Source of the DNA: Bombus terrestris | Taxonomy: Eukaryota > Arthropoda > Insecta > Hymenoptera > Apidae | Length of the DNA stretch: 64,000 nt | Reading direction: 5' to 3' | Assembly: GCF_910591885.1 (NCBI RefSeq) | Contig: NW_025963552.1 | Coordinates: 6,324,001-6,388,000 of the forward strand | Shown: positions 11,567 through 22,144 of the stretch, one piece after another | Position numbering within the stretch: position 1 is the first letter of the stretch | Layout: every line of letters begins with the position of its first letter | Translations under genes and position numbers: made by a program | Notes under the pieces: generated by a model | Seen by the model: the letters and a program-made list of their open reading frames with translations, nothing else | The model's database searches: none | Told to the model about the DNA's origin: nothing

Positions 11567-13119
11567 ACAATAATCGAGTCGATGTTGAATTAGCCGCAAA
11601 GTATTCGAACGAATTGAAACAGTGAAGGTATTGAAAAGATTTGACAAAAGTTGATTTTGGAATAAAGTATCGTAAACTAAGTTTTAGTTAGTTACATACT
11701 CGAATTTCGAATTTTTCAAATTATCGAATTTTCGAACATTTGAGATTAATTCAAATTCTGAGGATCAAATCATTTCATGAAAACTTTAATCATATATACG
11801 ATGAAAAAATGTTCGTCGCGTTATTAAAGATGTTTGGAGTTTGATATTTAATTGATTCTCACAGAACACGTGGTCGACGCCTATGTCAAAGGAGCGTCGT
11901 TAGAAGTCGTGCCGACTTAGCTTGTAGGAACTAGTGATTATACCTACTTAACCTTTCCTCAACACATCGTTCATAAAAATTATAGTATACAATAATATAA
12001 ATTAATGATGTATCATATATGGCAATAGGTTTTTGTTCACTTCTAAGCTGAGTTTAAAATTAATGAAATTTTTAATAGCATTCGCAATAGGAAGCAACGA
12101 ACATGTTTAGAAACCATATTTATTGCCCATAAACAATACGTACAAAATACGACGAAGTATTAAGTGTTCAAACACTCCAAACATTTTTCTTCCAACGAAG
12201 ACAATTATTACAGTGACATTTGACTGTCGACGTTTCCATTACCCGGCTCTTGTCGCACCTATCTAATCGTTACTCACGTTTCCAGATCGTTTGCCATCGC
12301 TTATGGACTCAATTTGTAAAACCCCATTTCCCCAATCGCTGGACATACAGTGTTAATCCAAATGTTTCTGAATCTTTTATTTTATGATTTAATATTTTCA
12401 TAATAATTTCTATAATAATAATATTTCTAATAAAATCAAGTAAAATGTCCATCTATATCTAATTATTGTAATTATTCCATTATTCTGACTACGATATGTA
12501 AAATTACTTACATACTTGGCTTTTGAGCCACTGTTAGAACACTCCTAAAGAAAATGAAGAAGTTGAAGCAGTGATATGTCTATGACAAAATATAAGACAT
12601 TATTAATATCGGTAATACATAATAACAAACTTAAAACTTTAGCAACAATAAAGACTAAACTCTAATAAATATGTAAATTGGAACTCTAATATAAAAGTTC
12701 GAGAACAAAACATTAAGTGACATTTAATGCGTATCAGACAGTTTTATTGCACTTTGGGTAAGTTTAGTTAAGACTGTAAGACTTTATTTCAATTAGAAAG
12801 GATATTGGCAGCTTTCTAAATTATCAATCACTTTTATTATATAATTAACAATAATTCAAACAAAATATAATAAATAGACCAAATTGAAATACAATATGTA
12901 AAACTACTTACATTCTTGTGCTCCTGCAGAAGCTTTGTCCGCTTGAGAGATGCACCGACTCTAAGACCGAAAAGGAATATTCAAATGGCCGTAAAACATG
13001 ATCACATTACCGCGACTGCCAAAATTATAATCGGCGAACAAGAACTCTAATGTCACGTACAAAATTGTTTGATAAAGTTTTATTATTTTCGCGTGTGATT
13101 ATTTTATTAAATTTAATCA
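11567..13119. other. AT-rich non-coding stretch
   Basis: No protein-like frame. Two short similar blocks, 12490-12522 and 12890-12922, each contain 'atatgtaaaa(t/c)tacttacat', a near-perfect direct repeat 400 bases apart that reads as GTAAGT donor-like on the minus strand. I cannot attach exons to them. Confidence 0.4.
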
Positions 13120-14515
13120 AAGCGACCGTGATCATCGCGGAGCTGAGGGCGAGATGTGTCCGGGCCCGAAGACGGTACCTGAGGTCCTGCCGCTGGCGAC
13201 GACGCGGCGAGGAAGAAGTGTCCTTGCGCCACCGAGCTTACCGCGTGCTAAGGCGCTCGCTGCAAAGGGAGACGAAAATCGCGAAGGACCGTGCCTGGTC
13301 GGAACTGCTCGAATCAGTCGAATCCGACCCAAACATTACGCGAAGGGCCCTCAGCCAACGGCGAAGATGGAACCGGCGCTGCTTCTGCAGATTATCGGAA
13401 CGCTCTTCTCCCCGCAAGATCACAGTGCGGCAGAACAGTCGTGGGAAACAACCTGGAAGGTGGAATGAACAGACGACTGATAAGTCACGGAGGAAGAGCT
13501 GCGACCAGAAGAATGGCCTCCCGCGACGTGGTGCCAGGTCCGGAAGTAATCCCGGGCCGGATCTGGGGGGAAGTGATGGGGGTCATGGCTCCCAAACTTC
13601 GGCGCCTCTACACGAGATGCTCGAGGGAGGGAGTCTACCCCCGGGCATGGCGGACGGCGAGGCTGGTCATGCTCCGTAAAGAGGGCTGACCGACGACTTC
13701 GCTGTCAGCGTACCGGCTGATATGCCTGCTGCAAGAGGTCAGCAAGCTCGTCGAGAGAGTGTTTGACGCCCGCCTGGAGCGGCACATGTCAGGGCGGGTG
13801 CCGGACTAGCGCGAAAGCCAGTAAATCCTCCGGAAGGGATGCTCGACGATTGCGCCGGACACTCATGGAGGACAGCGTGGCGCTGGCGAGCTCTCTGGAC
13901 ATTGTCAACGCGTTACTTCCATGCCGTGGAACAGGATAGTGGCACTTCGAGGTTCCCAGCTACCTCTTGCGGCTGATTCGCGCCTACCTCGATGACAAGT
14001 GGATATATTACACCAGTAGAAAGGGAGGAAAAAGGTGGCCCGTCGAGCGCGGCGTTTCGCAGGGCTCGGTGTTGGGACGGATCCCGTGGATCATCGCGTA
14101 CAACGAGGTACTGCGTTGCCCACTGCCTCCGGGCGCGGTCATGGTGTGCTACGCGCACCACACTCTGGTCTTGGTCGGAGGTCGCGGATTTTACGAGACG
14201 TTGCGGATCGGCGAAGTCGCAACGGCCTGCGCGACACGGGCTGTGCGCGTACAGGGCCTGAGGGTATCCCCTACAAAGTCGGAAGCTATCTGATTCTTCG
14301 ACAAGAACAGGCGAGGGACTCCTCCCCCCGGCCTGAGCGTAAGCATGGCGGGGGAGGCTGTCGGGGTGCCTGCGTCTCGTCATCGACAGCCAATGGACGT
14401 TCGAGCTGCACTTCGACTCCCTGATCACGGCGGCTGCTAACGCCTTGTGCGGCCTGTTGTCGAACATCGGCGGGGCCACTGGAATATCAGGCTGTCTGCC
14501 TCATCTGCGAGCGCG
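13120..14515 (+). pseudogene. R1-like LINE relic (linker and reverse transcriptase)
   Basis: The block is abruptly GC-rich against its neighbours. In shifting frames it shows parts of an R1-type ORF2: an Arg-rich linker ending RAWSELLESVESDP (near 13285-13325), LYTRCSREGVYPRAWRTARL (near 13605-13665), GVSQGSVLG (near 14050), CPLPPGAVMVCYAHHT (near 14118-14165) and SPTKSEA (near 14268). The last two match the palm of the reverse transcriptase, but the catalytic F/YADD box reads YAHH, so even in frame it would be inactive. At least three frame changes and several stops occur. The endonuclease and C terminus are missing. R1 elements normally sit in 28S rDNA; no rDNA is visible here. Confidence 0.85.
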
Positions 14516-14646
14516 TTATGTTCGCAAAGGAGCGGGAAGAAAGGGAGAGAAAGAGAAACTCTCACCCTTGTAGGATAACGCGATGGCGGTCAGACGTCCT
14601 AGAGCCGCTTCATCGCCGTCCCAATGAACCACGACTAGAAGAGGAG

Positions 14647-14694
14647 TTGGCGTTAGAGGCAATGACCTCCTCCCCCCCCCCCCCCTAACGCCAA
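14647..14694. other. 10-bp stem enclosing a C14 run
   Basis: TTGGCGTTAG (14647-14656) pairs exactly with CTAACGCCAA (14685-14694). The loop holds a run of 14 C (14672-14685). The site lies just past the R1-like relic and may be its 3' tail structure or a random junction. Confidence 0.5.
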
Positions 14695-14699
14695 ATTCA

Positions 14700-15300
14700 A
14701 CAGTCAGGGAGTTTTTAGGACTGGCTCGAACAAGAGGACGCGGGAGAAGGGTGCAATGGAAATAATCATAAGAAGTTCCTGGAGCACCCCTGTCATAAGC
14801 TTAAGATGGTCATCGTGGAGTTTTAGTCGGTAAGTGTCCGACACTACTCTGCTGTTGCCAGTTATTAGCAGCAGCGAAGTGTTCATAAGGATTTCCCCAC
14901 ATGCACGTACGTTGATTTTACATTGCAAAAATATTTTTTTATCATGTACACTACATCGAAATATCCATTCTTCCAATTCCATTTAATTTTCCATCCGTGT
15001 AAAAATGTCCTTAAATAAATGGAAATATCAACGTGAAGAATATGTAGGGGAGACATTACCGCCGTTTCGAACACGATAACGAAACCGTGTTGTTTTCCAT
15101 GAAAAAATAGAGTTTGACCTCCAAACTTTTGTACGCTTATTTTTCAAAGAATAAAGTCCCTGGAGTAACAGTTAATTTACCCAGTTCGCTGTTATAAGAA
15201 GTAAATGATTATAAGAAGTGATATGTAGTTATACGTCAGTCTTCGCTAATTTTAACTGGGAAAACAAAGAAAGAACTGCACCAGGCCTAACAAAAAGTTT
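14700..15300. other. Non-coding stretch
   Basis: No protein-like frame is supported. The minus-strand frames at 14704-15074 lack recognisable motifs. Confidence 0.35.
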
Positions 15301-15304
15301 AGTC

Positions 15305-15500
15305 AAGCCACAATGTATATCGCCGAAGCGAAGTGTCTGATGAGTCATCAATATCCCAACGGTGCTATTCCCAACGGTCCTATTCCCAATGGTCCTATTC
15401 CCAACGGTGAATGTTCGAAAAGAAGGCGTGCGTGGCAACAGTCGCGGACGCTTAACAAACACGTGGATGATGGAGAAATTGTGGGGCGACGAAAAGAAAG
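15305..15500 (+). repeat. Family-3 repeat with 15-bp tandem units
   Basis: The copy at 36005-36240 is the same sequence inverted. Both share 'atgtatatcgccgaag', 'atgagtcat', a 'cccaacgg' block, 'aagaaggcgtgcgtggcaa' and a lysine-rich end. Here the 'cctattcccaacggt' unit is repeated about four times at 15349-15408; the other copy has a single unit. An open frame crosses both copies and reads MSH(Q/R)YPNG, IPNGP repeats, then CSKRR-AWQ-SRT. Whether this peptide is ever made is unknown. Confidence 0.65.
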
Positions 15501-16579
15501 AAAAGATTCATTCCGTTTCAAATAACGAAGTGCGAAAAGTTTGAAAATTTGAAGTCCATTGATATTTTCTCTGTAAAATTTTTATTATCACGACGTAGTT
15601 TCTCACGTTTTGACCAATCCAATGATTTTCATTCTTAGAAATACCTTGAATACGGAGAATTAAGAAATGTATAGTGAAGGACGTAAAGAATGAAAATTAA
15701 TTATGGCGGAGGAATCAATGAAGGAAAGTTATTTTGCTAATTACTATACGAATGAATATTCAAAATGTCGCGCAACGACTACTAAACTATTTAATTAACG
15801 CTAACCTTACCAGGCCTAGCCAAATGACTGGTTTAAAGATTTAATTTAAAATTGTACATTTATCGTTATTTCGTTTGTTCATCTAGCTTTATGTGAATTC
15901 TTACATTCTCCGACTAATTGATTTCTCAACTTTTAAAATCAGATATCCGGAAACCTATTATCCGAATATACTAATATCCGAACGTTCTATTATCTGCAAT
16001 GCTCTATTATCCGAACATATTTCCCAGTAACAATGCATTTTTTCCTTCGTTCGATTAAGTAACCAATATAGAGGATGTTAGGTCCTGTTCAAATTACGTA
16101 CTTCTATTTCGTGTGTCTCAGAACAACCATTTGAAGGTGGTTCAACTAGATTTTCTTGAGTTATCAATACTTCCTTCTGGGACTCCGATGGAAGTGTATT
16201 TACATCTTGCTTTTCAGTTACATATTGCTCAGACCAAGGAACTGTCAAATTCGCCAACGGCATTATATTCGACGTTGTGTCATTATCTGTGAAATTGTAA
16301 ATGTTTTCGTAAAATATTCTTGCGTGCGCGGTCGTCATAAATTAACGTTTAGTTATGTTACAAGAACGCGACGTAGATCACCCTCAAAATGTAGTACGTT
16401 ACGGGTATTCGCGGTAAATTGATAAACGTATTTATGACATATACTCTGGTACTTATTGATCACAGATAACTCTGATATTGATTCGCACGACTAATTGATA
16501 ACTGATTAATAACTCGTTGGTAACTGACAGACAGTCGGTAGATACTCGTAGATTAGGAAAATATTGTATTCTTAAAATT
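15501..16579. other. AT-rich stretch with short 'tattatccgaac' repeats
   Basis: At 15955-16018 the motif 'ctattatccgaac' recurs three or four times at roughly 20-base spacing with variation. An 86-codon minus-strand frame (16078-16338) has no features I recognise and I do not call it. Nothing else is supported. Confidence 0.4.
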
Positions 16580-17265
16580 TCATTGAATATTATTGTCATT
16601 AATCGCTTTGGGGGGAATGTCTTTCAAGATTTTACCACGGATTAGGTCGATTCCTGGTGCTTTATTGTTTTTTGTTTTCTCCATTATGATTATAATTTCT
16701 CGAGCTGTTGTATTAGGTATGGTGTGGTGTTTGTCAGTTCAGTTACTAGTATTTTGCGCAACTTCGTTTCAATGACATTTGGTTTTACTATTGTTAATAT
16801 TATATATGTTGTCTACTTTTCTGATTGCTGGGATTAGTTTCGTTGGCTCCTTTATTTTGTTCGAGGCTTTCCATAGAGAATAGTTGGGATTCTCGTTCGC
16901 AGAGAGTGCCTCTATGAATTTCAAGAATTCGTTATTATTATGATCTTCTACTTTACTTTTTATTTCTTTTGCAAGTTTGTTCACATGCTTTTTTTGTTGT
17001 TTTCACGTGTCCTATGTTTTTGCCATTTTGCTTTCTCTTTCCTGTTTTCTCTGATTTTGTCAAGGATGTCTGTTGGAATTATTTTTGTTTGCCTGTTGTT
17101 TGGCTCATAAATAGTAGTTGTCCATGCTGCTTCTTGTATAATTTCTGTCAATGTTGTTGTTACGCCACGAGGCTTACCATAGGCCGTATTCCTAACCGCC
17201 GCTCGTGGCACTACAATATCGCAGACACATTGTCTTATCTGATCGACGAAAAATGTACAATGTAG
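16580..17265 (-). pseudogene. Jockey-like LINE relic (endonuclease-RT linker into RT)
   Basis: Minus-strand fragments match ORF2 of the full-length jockey-like element at 19.35-23.6 kb. An ILDKIRENRKEKAKWQKHRT segment (17040-17090) corresponds to its ILKKIAEKRRLRRIWQTHRT. A YSLWKASNKIKEPTKLIPAIRK segment (about 16820-16890) corresponds to YSLWKASRKLTRPPQIIPPIRR. A NKAPGIDLIRGKIL segment (16625-16670) corresponds to the GHDLIGNKAI start of RT. The copy is AT-richer and much more diverged, with frame changes, and stops soon after RT motif 1. It is a separate, older jockey lineage. Confidence 0.8.
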
Positions 17266-17279
17266 CCGTAAGCGCATAG

Positions 17280-18655
17280 TTCATCAAGTAGCGAGTCCTA
17301 GAAACGTCGATTCGTTTAACGTGACCGTTATTTTATCCACTCAAAGAGTGATTGTAGGTGCGTGATCGTAGGTGCAAACGGTCGCGTGACCCGAGTGGTC
17401 GTCTCCAAGAGAAGACAAAGAAAGAGATCGAAGGGCAATCAGTATCATTTGGGGATTCAAATGTAATGCAACGAGAGGTTCACGTACTCTTGGTATTTGG
17501 TAAATGTCAAAGAAGCGCGTGTACATCTGCAACTTTGTACGCTACAAGATATCCGGAAACCGCCAGACGTATTGTAAAGTGTTTCGTAACATTGAAACAG
17601 CTAAGATATGTTGTTTACACACAGTAAAAAAACATGGGTTTACATGCACTAGTTAACGGCAATAAGTATACTCATAGATTACTACACACATATAAACTCA
17701 ACAAACGATGTCTGTGTGAGCATGGGCTGTATAGGCATTAAATAATTATGAATAGGTCTCCAAATTCAGCATTTAAGGCACAAGACATCGACATCTTCCC
17801 ACAAAATTCAACTTTTAACAAGCAAACCTAATGTATTTAGTACAGCCTACACTAACAATATCTATTCATCAGCCATAACTTTTTTTGCGCGCGAGGAGGC
17901 GAAAATGCAATTACGCATACCCAGTGGCCCGCGTCATATATCCACTAAAAACTCCTCCTCTTCCCTTTTTGCGATTAGGCCATAAGACAATCTTGACATT
18001 ACTATGCAGCATTACTTCAGAATTATTCCTATTCAGTGCCAGTTTCAATCTTCTCCGCAGTCGTCGTCGTCATTTATTCCACACTAAGTTGCTCACTATA
18101 AGAGTGATTATGAATTTCCAATATTTTCTTCTATTCTCATATTCATCCTATGTTACTCTTGTCCTCTTTTTCTCTGTCTTGCCTGCTCATGATTATTGTT
18201 TACCAAATTTAATATCCTTTACTTTTCTTGTTGGATGTTCTCCACCAACGGTTACTGAAGGGTGGAGTTGGGGAAAAACCCGCTTTTCCCGTATTTTATC
18301 GCAATGAGCAATAACCCCAAGAAACCTCTCGACTTTTAAAATGTTTGTAACAATGAACCGTAAAAAATGCTTGATGTTATGGCTGTTCCTTAGGATTATT
18401 ATGGGCCTGAGTTGATATGTCTTAACAGCTGGTAACCATCTTGATCGAGGGATGGATTATGTTTCATAACAAGATTACGGGTGTAACAGCTGCTACCATT
18501 TGTTATTACTGGTTTTGTATGTCATCTGATCTTGAGATAGCCTTTTCTTTGCACTGATTGCATTTATTTTAAGAATAACTAAAATATTTTGTCGGCCGGT
18601 TAAATTGACCGCTTGCAATAGACAAGGCAGAATATACATTTTTTTTAGAAAATAA
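17280..18655. other. Non-coding stretch
   Basis: No supported gene. The piece 18265-18320 contains 'gggaaaaacccgcttttccc', resembling the 'aaaaccag..ttttcc' part of family 1, and may be a remnant of it. Confidence 0.35.
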
Positions 18656-18659
18656 AAGA

Positions 18660-19255
18660 GAAAACTAAAAGTAAATAATCCATCCATATCCATATTCCTT
18701 ATAAGGAGTTCCAGACTCTTCATGAGACCTCCCGATATCGGTTAACATCGGGCCTCTACCTTCGACCGCAGAAGACCCATCATCCATGGCTTCCTCGTTA
18801 TTTCTTTCGATTCCCAACCCTTTCTTTTTTACCAAATTCTTCTCTTCCTCATTCACTACCCCCCATTTCTGGTTCTGTTCGTACCGGATGTCAGTTACTA
18901 CTTTGATCGGTCAACTCCGCTTGGGAGTCAACCTCCATCTCACTATCCTGTCCGACCAACTTCTCCTTTACTATCGGACTCTTTTCTAGTCTTCGCCGCG
19001 GTTTGAAGGCGTACTCCTCCTTAGTGTTCTCCTTCATTCCGATTAGACTATTCGAAGCCTACTATTTGGAGCCTTGTCACTCTCCAGAAGCGCTTGGTCC
19101 TCGGTCGCTTTTAGCGCACGAGAGGTGGCCCTGGGACCGATCATCATCATGTCGTTCCTCACCCAGTCATTTGATGGCCGTCGGGGCGAGCCTGGGGAGG
19201 CACTACCTGCAACAGCGACGAGGTCTGGAAGCTTCGAACCCCCCTGATCCGTAAC
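18660..19255 (-). pseudogene. LINE ORF1-like relic, copy 1
   Basis: Minus-strand frames are hydrophilic and charged and contain AFKPRRRLEKSPIVKEK (near 18985-19010), which matches PFKPSRKLQRSPIVSGK in the relic at 25.9-27.5 kb. An Asp/Glu-rich end around 18700-18850 includes RNNEEAMDDGSS. The 5' part near 19250-19060 ends in several frames. I do not know the parent family; it looks like the low-complexity part of a LINE ORF1. It stops about 100 bp before the jockey-like insertion. Confidence 0.5.
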
Positions 19256-19337
19256 TTTTTTCTTCTTACTGATCTGTCGATACCTTTTTTCTCAGATAGC
19301 ATAGTCCTGGGATATAGCCAAGTTCGTCATAAATTCG

Positions 19338-19351
19338 TCCTTCCTTTCTCG
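19338..19351. repeat. Target-site duplication (left) of the jockey-like element
   Basis: TCCTTCCTTTCTCG is identical to 23626-23639. It directly abuts the poly(T) (poly(A) on the element strand), as expected for target-primed integration. Confidence 0.88.
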
Positions 19352-19376
19352 TTTTTTTTTTTTTTTTTTTTTTTTT
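19352..19376 (-). other. Poly(A) tail of the jockey-like element
   Basis: Twenty-five consecutive T on the plus strand, directly next to the left target-site duplication. It marks the 3' end of the element's RNA. Confidence 0.9.
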
Positions 19377-19494
19377 ATTTATTAGAATATTTACAATCAA
19401 TTCTCGTTGAGAATTTTCAGTAACTTAATTTGGCGTGATACAATGACATGGATTATAATAGCTTTATATTGTTGATTCTAGTAGGACTAAGGAT

Positions 19495-22130
19495 TTAATC
19501 TAGTGGGTATTTTCTTTTTAGTCTGCGGATCTGGTCCGTCGTGTCCAGTAGTTGGGTGACTAGTGGGTTGTGGTGGTTGTTGACTCTTGTGTTATATCTG
19601 CTTCTGGACTTGTGTCTTTCGTCTTTGACTGTAGGTATCTTGAGGTCTCGGTGTATTGTTTCGTTGGTAACATACCAGGGTGCATTTAATAGGGATCTTA
19701 GCGTTTTCGATTGGAAGCGTTGGAGTATTTCAATGTTGGAGTTACTTGCTGTTCCCCATAGTTGGATTCCGTAGGTCCAGACAGGTTTTATTACGGCCTT
19801 GTAGAGGGTTATTTTGTTCTGTATGTTTAGTTTGGAGCGTCGGCCCGTGAGCCAATAGAATTTTCTTAGTTTTTCCTTTAGTTGCTTTGTTTTTTCCGAG
19901 ATATGTTTTTTCCAGGTTAGCCTCCTGTCCAGGGTCATGCCCAGGTATCTTACGGAGTCCTTGCTTGGGATTATTGTGTTGTTAATGGTGACCTGGGGGC
20001 AGGTTTGTTTTCGGAGCGTGAAGGTTACATGGGAGGATTTTTTTCGTTTATTTTAAAGCCCCATTTTTGGAACCACTTTTCCATGGAGTCGAGACTTCGC
20101 TGGAGAGTGGATGGGGCAATTGCCGGGTCTGCGTGGGTAGCTAATAGTGCTGTGTCGTCGGCAAATGTTGCTATTGTTACCTCGTTTGATATGGGTAAGT
20201 CGGCAGTGTAGATGGAGAATAGTAGGGGTCCGAGGACACTACCTTGCGGTATGCCGGATTCTATTGGGAATGTTGCGGAAGTGGCGCCTAGACATTTGAC
20301 TATGAATTGTCTGTTGGTTAGGTAGGATTTTAAGATGGAGTAGTATGAGTGGGGTAGGATTTTTTTAAGCTTGTAGAGTAGCCCTTCATGCCATACTTTA
20401 TCGAATGCCTGTTGGATGTCTAGGAATACGGCTGAGCAGTATTTTTCCTTTTCAAGGGTTTGGCTGATCATGTGGGTTATGCGGTGGATTTGCTCTACTG
20501 TTGAGTGTTGTTTTCGGAAGCCGAATTGGTGATCTGGGAGAGTTTTCAATTCTTCTAGGAGTGGAAGGAGACGGTTCGTGAGCATCCTCTCGAATAGTTT
20601 AGATAGGGTAGGTAAAAGACTGATTGGGCGATAGGAGCTGGCTTCATATATTGGTTTACCGGGTTTGGGGATGAGGGTGATTAGTGAGATTTTCCACGCC
20701 TTAGGAAAGTGTTCAAGGCGGAGAATGGCGTTAAAGATTGATGCGATGAGTGCAATCCCTTTTATGGGGAGTTCCTTGATTGCTTTATTTCCTATTAGGT
20801 CGTGACCTGCTGCTTTCTTGGGGTTTAGGCGACTGATTGCTTCTATGATCTCTGCAGAAGTGAAGGGTTGGATAGGAGGGGACATTTGGAAGGGAGTGTG
20901 CAGGTATTCGGTGACGTCCGCTGCGGCTATGGAGGAATGGGGTTGGAATACTTCAGTCAAGTGTTTGGCAAATAGGTTGGCTTTTTCTATAGGGCTACGC
21001 GCCCATCCACCCTGCGGGCGGCGGATTGGAGGTATTATTTGTGGGGGGCGCGTGAGTTTCCTGGAGGCTTTCCATAGTGAGTAGTTTGAGTCGGCTGTGG
21101 GGGACAGGCTGGCGAGATATTTGTGAAAACGGTCATTATTGTAGTTCTTTATGGTTTTGGATAGTTTTCTAGTTGCGTTGTTTAGTTTGCGTTTGTCCTC
21201 CGGTGTTCTATGGGTCTGCCATATCCTTCTTAGTCTACGTTTTTCTGCTATTTTTTTTAGTATGTACTGGGGGTATTCGTGATTGCTGATGGACGTTTTT
21301 GCCGGTGTGGAGACGCGGATAGCGTTTATTATGCTCTCATTTAGGTATTCCGTGGCTGCTTCGATTTCGTCATTGGTTTTTAGTGAGGTTGAGGCTGAAG
21401 TTGTGTGGGTAAAGACTTCTCTAAAGAGCTGCCAGTTGGTGTGTTGGTTATGAATGGAGCCATTAGGTGTATTCTCGATGATAGTTGAACTGACTGTTAC
21501 TATCACGGGGGAATGATCAGAGGAGAGATCAGCCGAGGAATTGATTTGGACGTGTCTTGGCGAGATATTTTTAGTTATGAAGAAATCAAGGAGATCGGGT
21601 ATTTTGTTTGTGTCGGTGGGCCAGTATGTGGGTTCGTATGTGGTAAGGTAGTTGAGGTTGTTGGATATTATGCTGTTGAGGAGGTTTTTGCCTCTTACTG
21701 TAACCAGTCTGCTACCCCATTGGGTGTGTTTAGCGTTGTAGTCTCCTCCGGCTATGCATCTGTTGCCCAGGGTGTCCAGGAAGTGGTCGAAGTCTTCTTT
21801 GGCGATGGAGTGTCTGGGAGGGCAGTATACAGCTGAGGTGGTGATTGTACCATGATAGTCTTCTATTGCTACGTTTGTTGCTTGGAGGTAGTCTTTCTGG
21901 AATGGTGGAAGTTCGTAGTGTTTGATATTTGCTTTGATTATGATTCCGGTGCCGCCGTGGGCCTTTCCGCTGGGGTGTTGGGTATGGTAGAACTTGTATC
22001 CGTTTATGTTCAGGTAGTTTTTGTCGGTGAAGTGGGTTTCAGATATGAGCATTATGTCGATTAGCTGGTGTTTTAGGAAGAGTTCTAGCTCAAGTTTGTG
22101 TTGCGCTAGACCATTGGCATTCCAGAGAGC
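19495..22130 (-). pseudogene. Jockey-like ORF2: endonuclease and reverse transcriptase, one frameshift
   Basis: ORF2 nicks the target and copies the element RNA into it. The frame starts without a clear ATG just past the ORF1 stop (ALWNANGL motif near 22105) and the first Met is at 22052. Endonuclease signs are SETHF, GGDYNAKHTQWGS and SSDHSP. Reverse-transcriptase signs are KKAAGHDLI, LIPKPGKP, SSYRPISLLP, FLDIQQAFDKVWH, GIPQGSVLGPLLF and the catalytic FADDTALL (near 20150). The frame breaks near 20034 in an A run after the GFKINEK motif. The remaining 147 codons (19938-19495, including RYL-less start MTLDRRLTWKKH and a TYGIQLWG motif) continue in another frame. A single one-base deletion explains this, so activity was lost very recently or the site is a sequencing error. 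Confidence 0.92.
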
Positions 22131-22144
22131 TATGCGTCTTGGTT

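Noticed and set aside
15349..15408. CRISPR-like array
   Set aside because: Units are 15 bp with no unique spacers, in an insect-type sequence. It is a simple tandem repeat.
16078..16338. 86-codon minus-strand frame near 'ttatccgaac' repeats, considered as a pogo-type transposase end
   Set aside because: I could not find a DDE motif or any recognisable transposase segment, and the nearby short repeats are not clear terminal inverted repeats.
19230..19255. tRNA-like 'cttcgaaccccc' element
   Set aside because: No matching D-arm, anticodon stem or acceptor stem could be folded around it on either strand.
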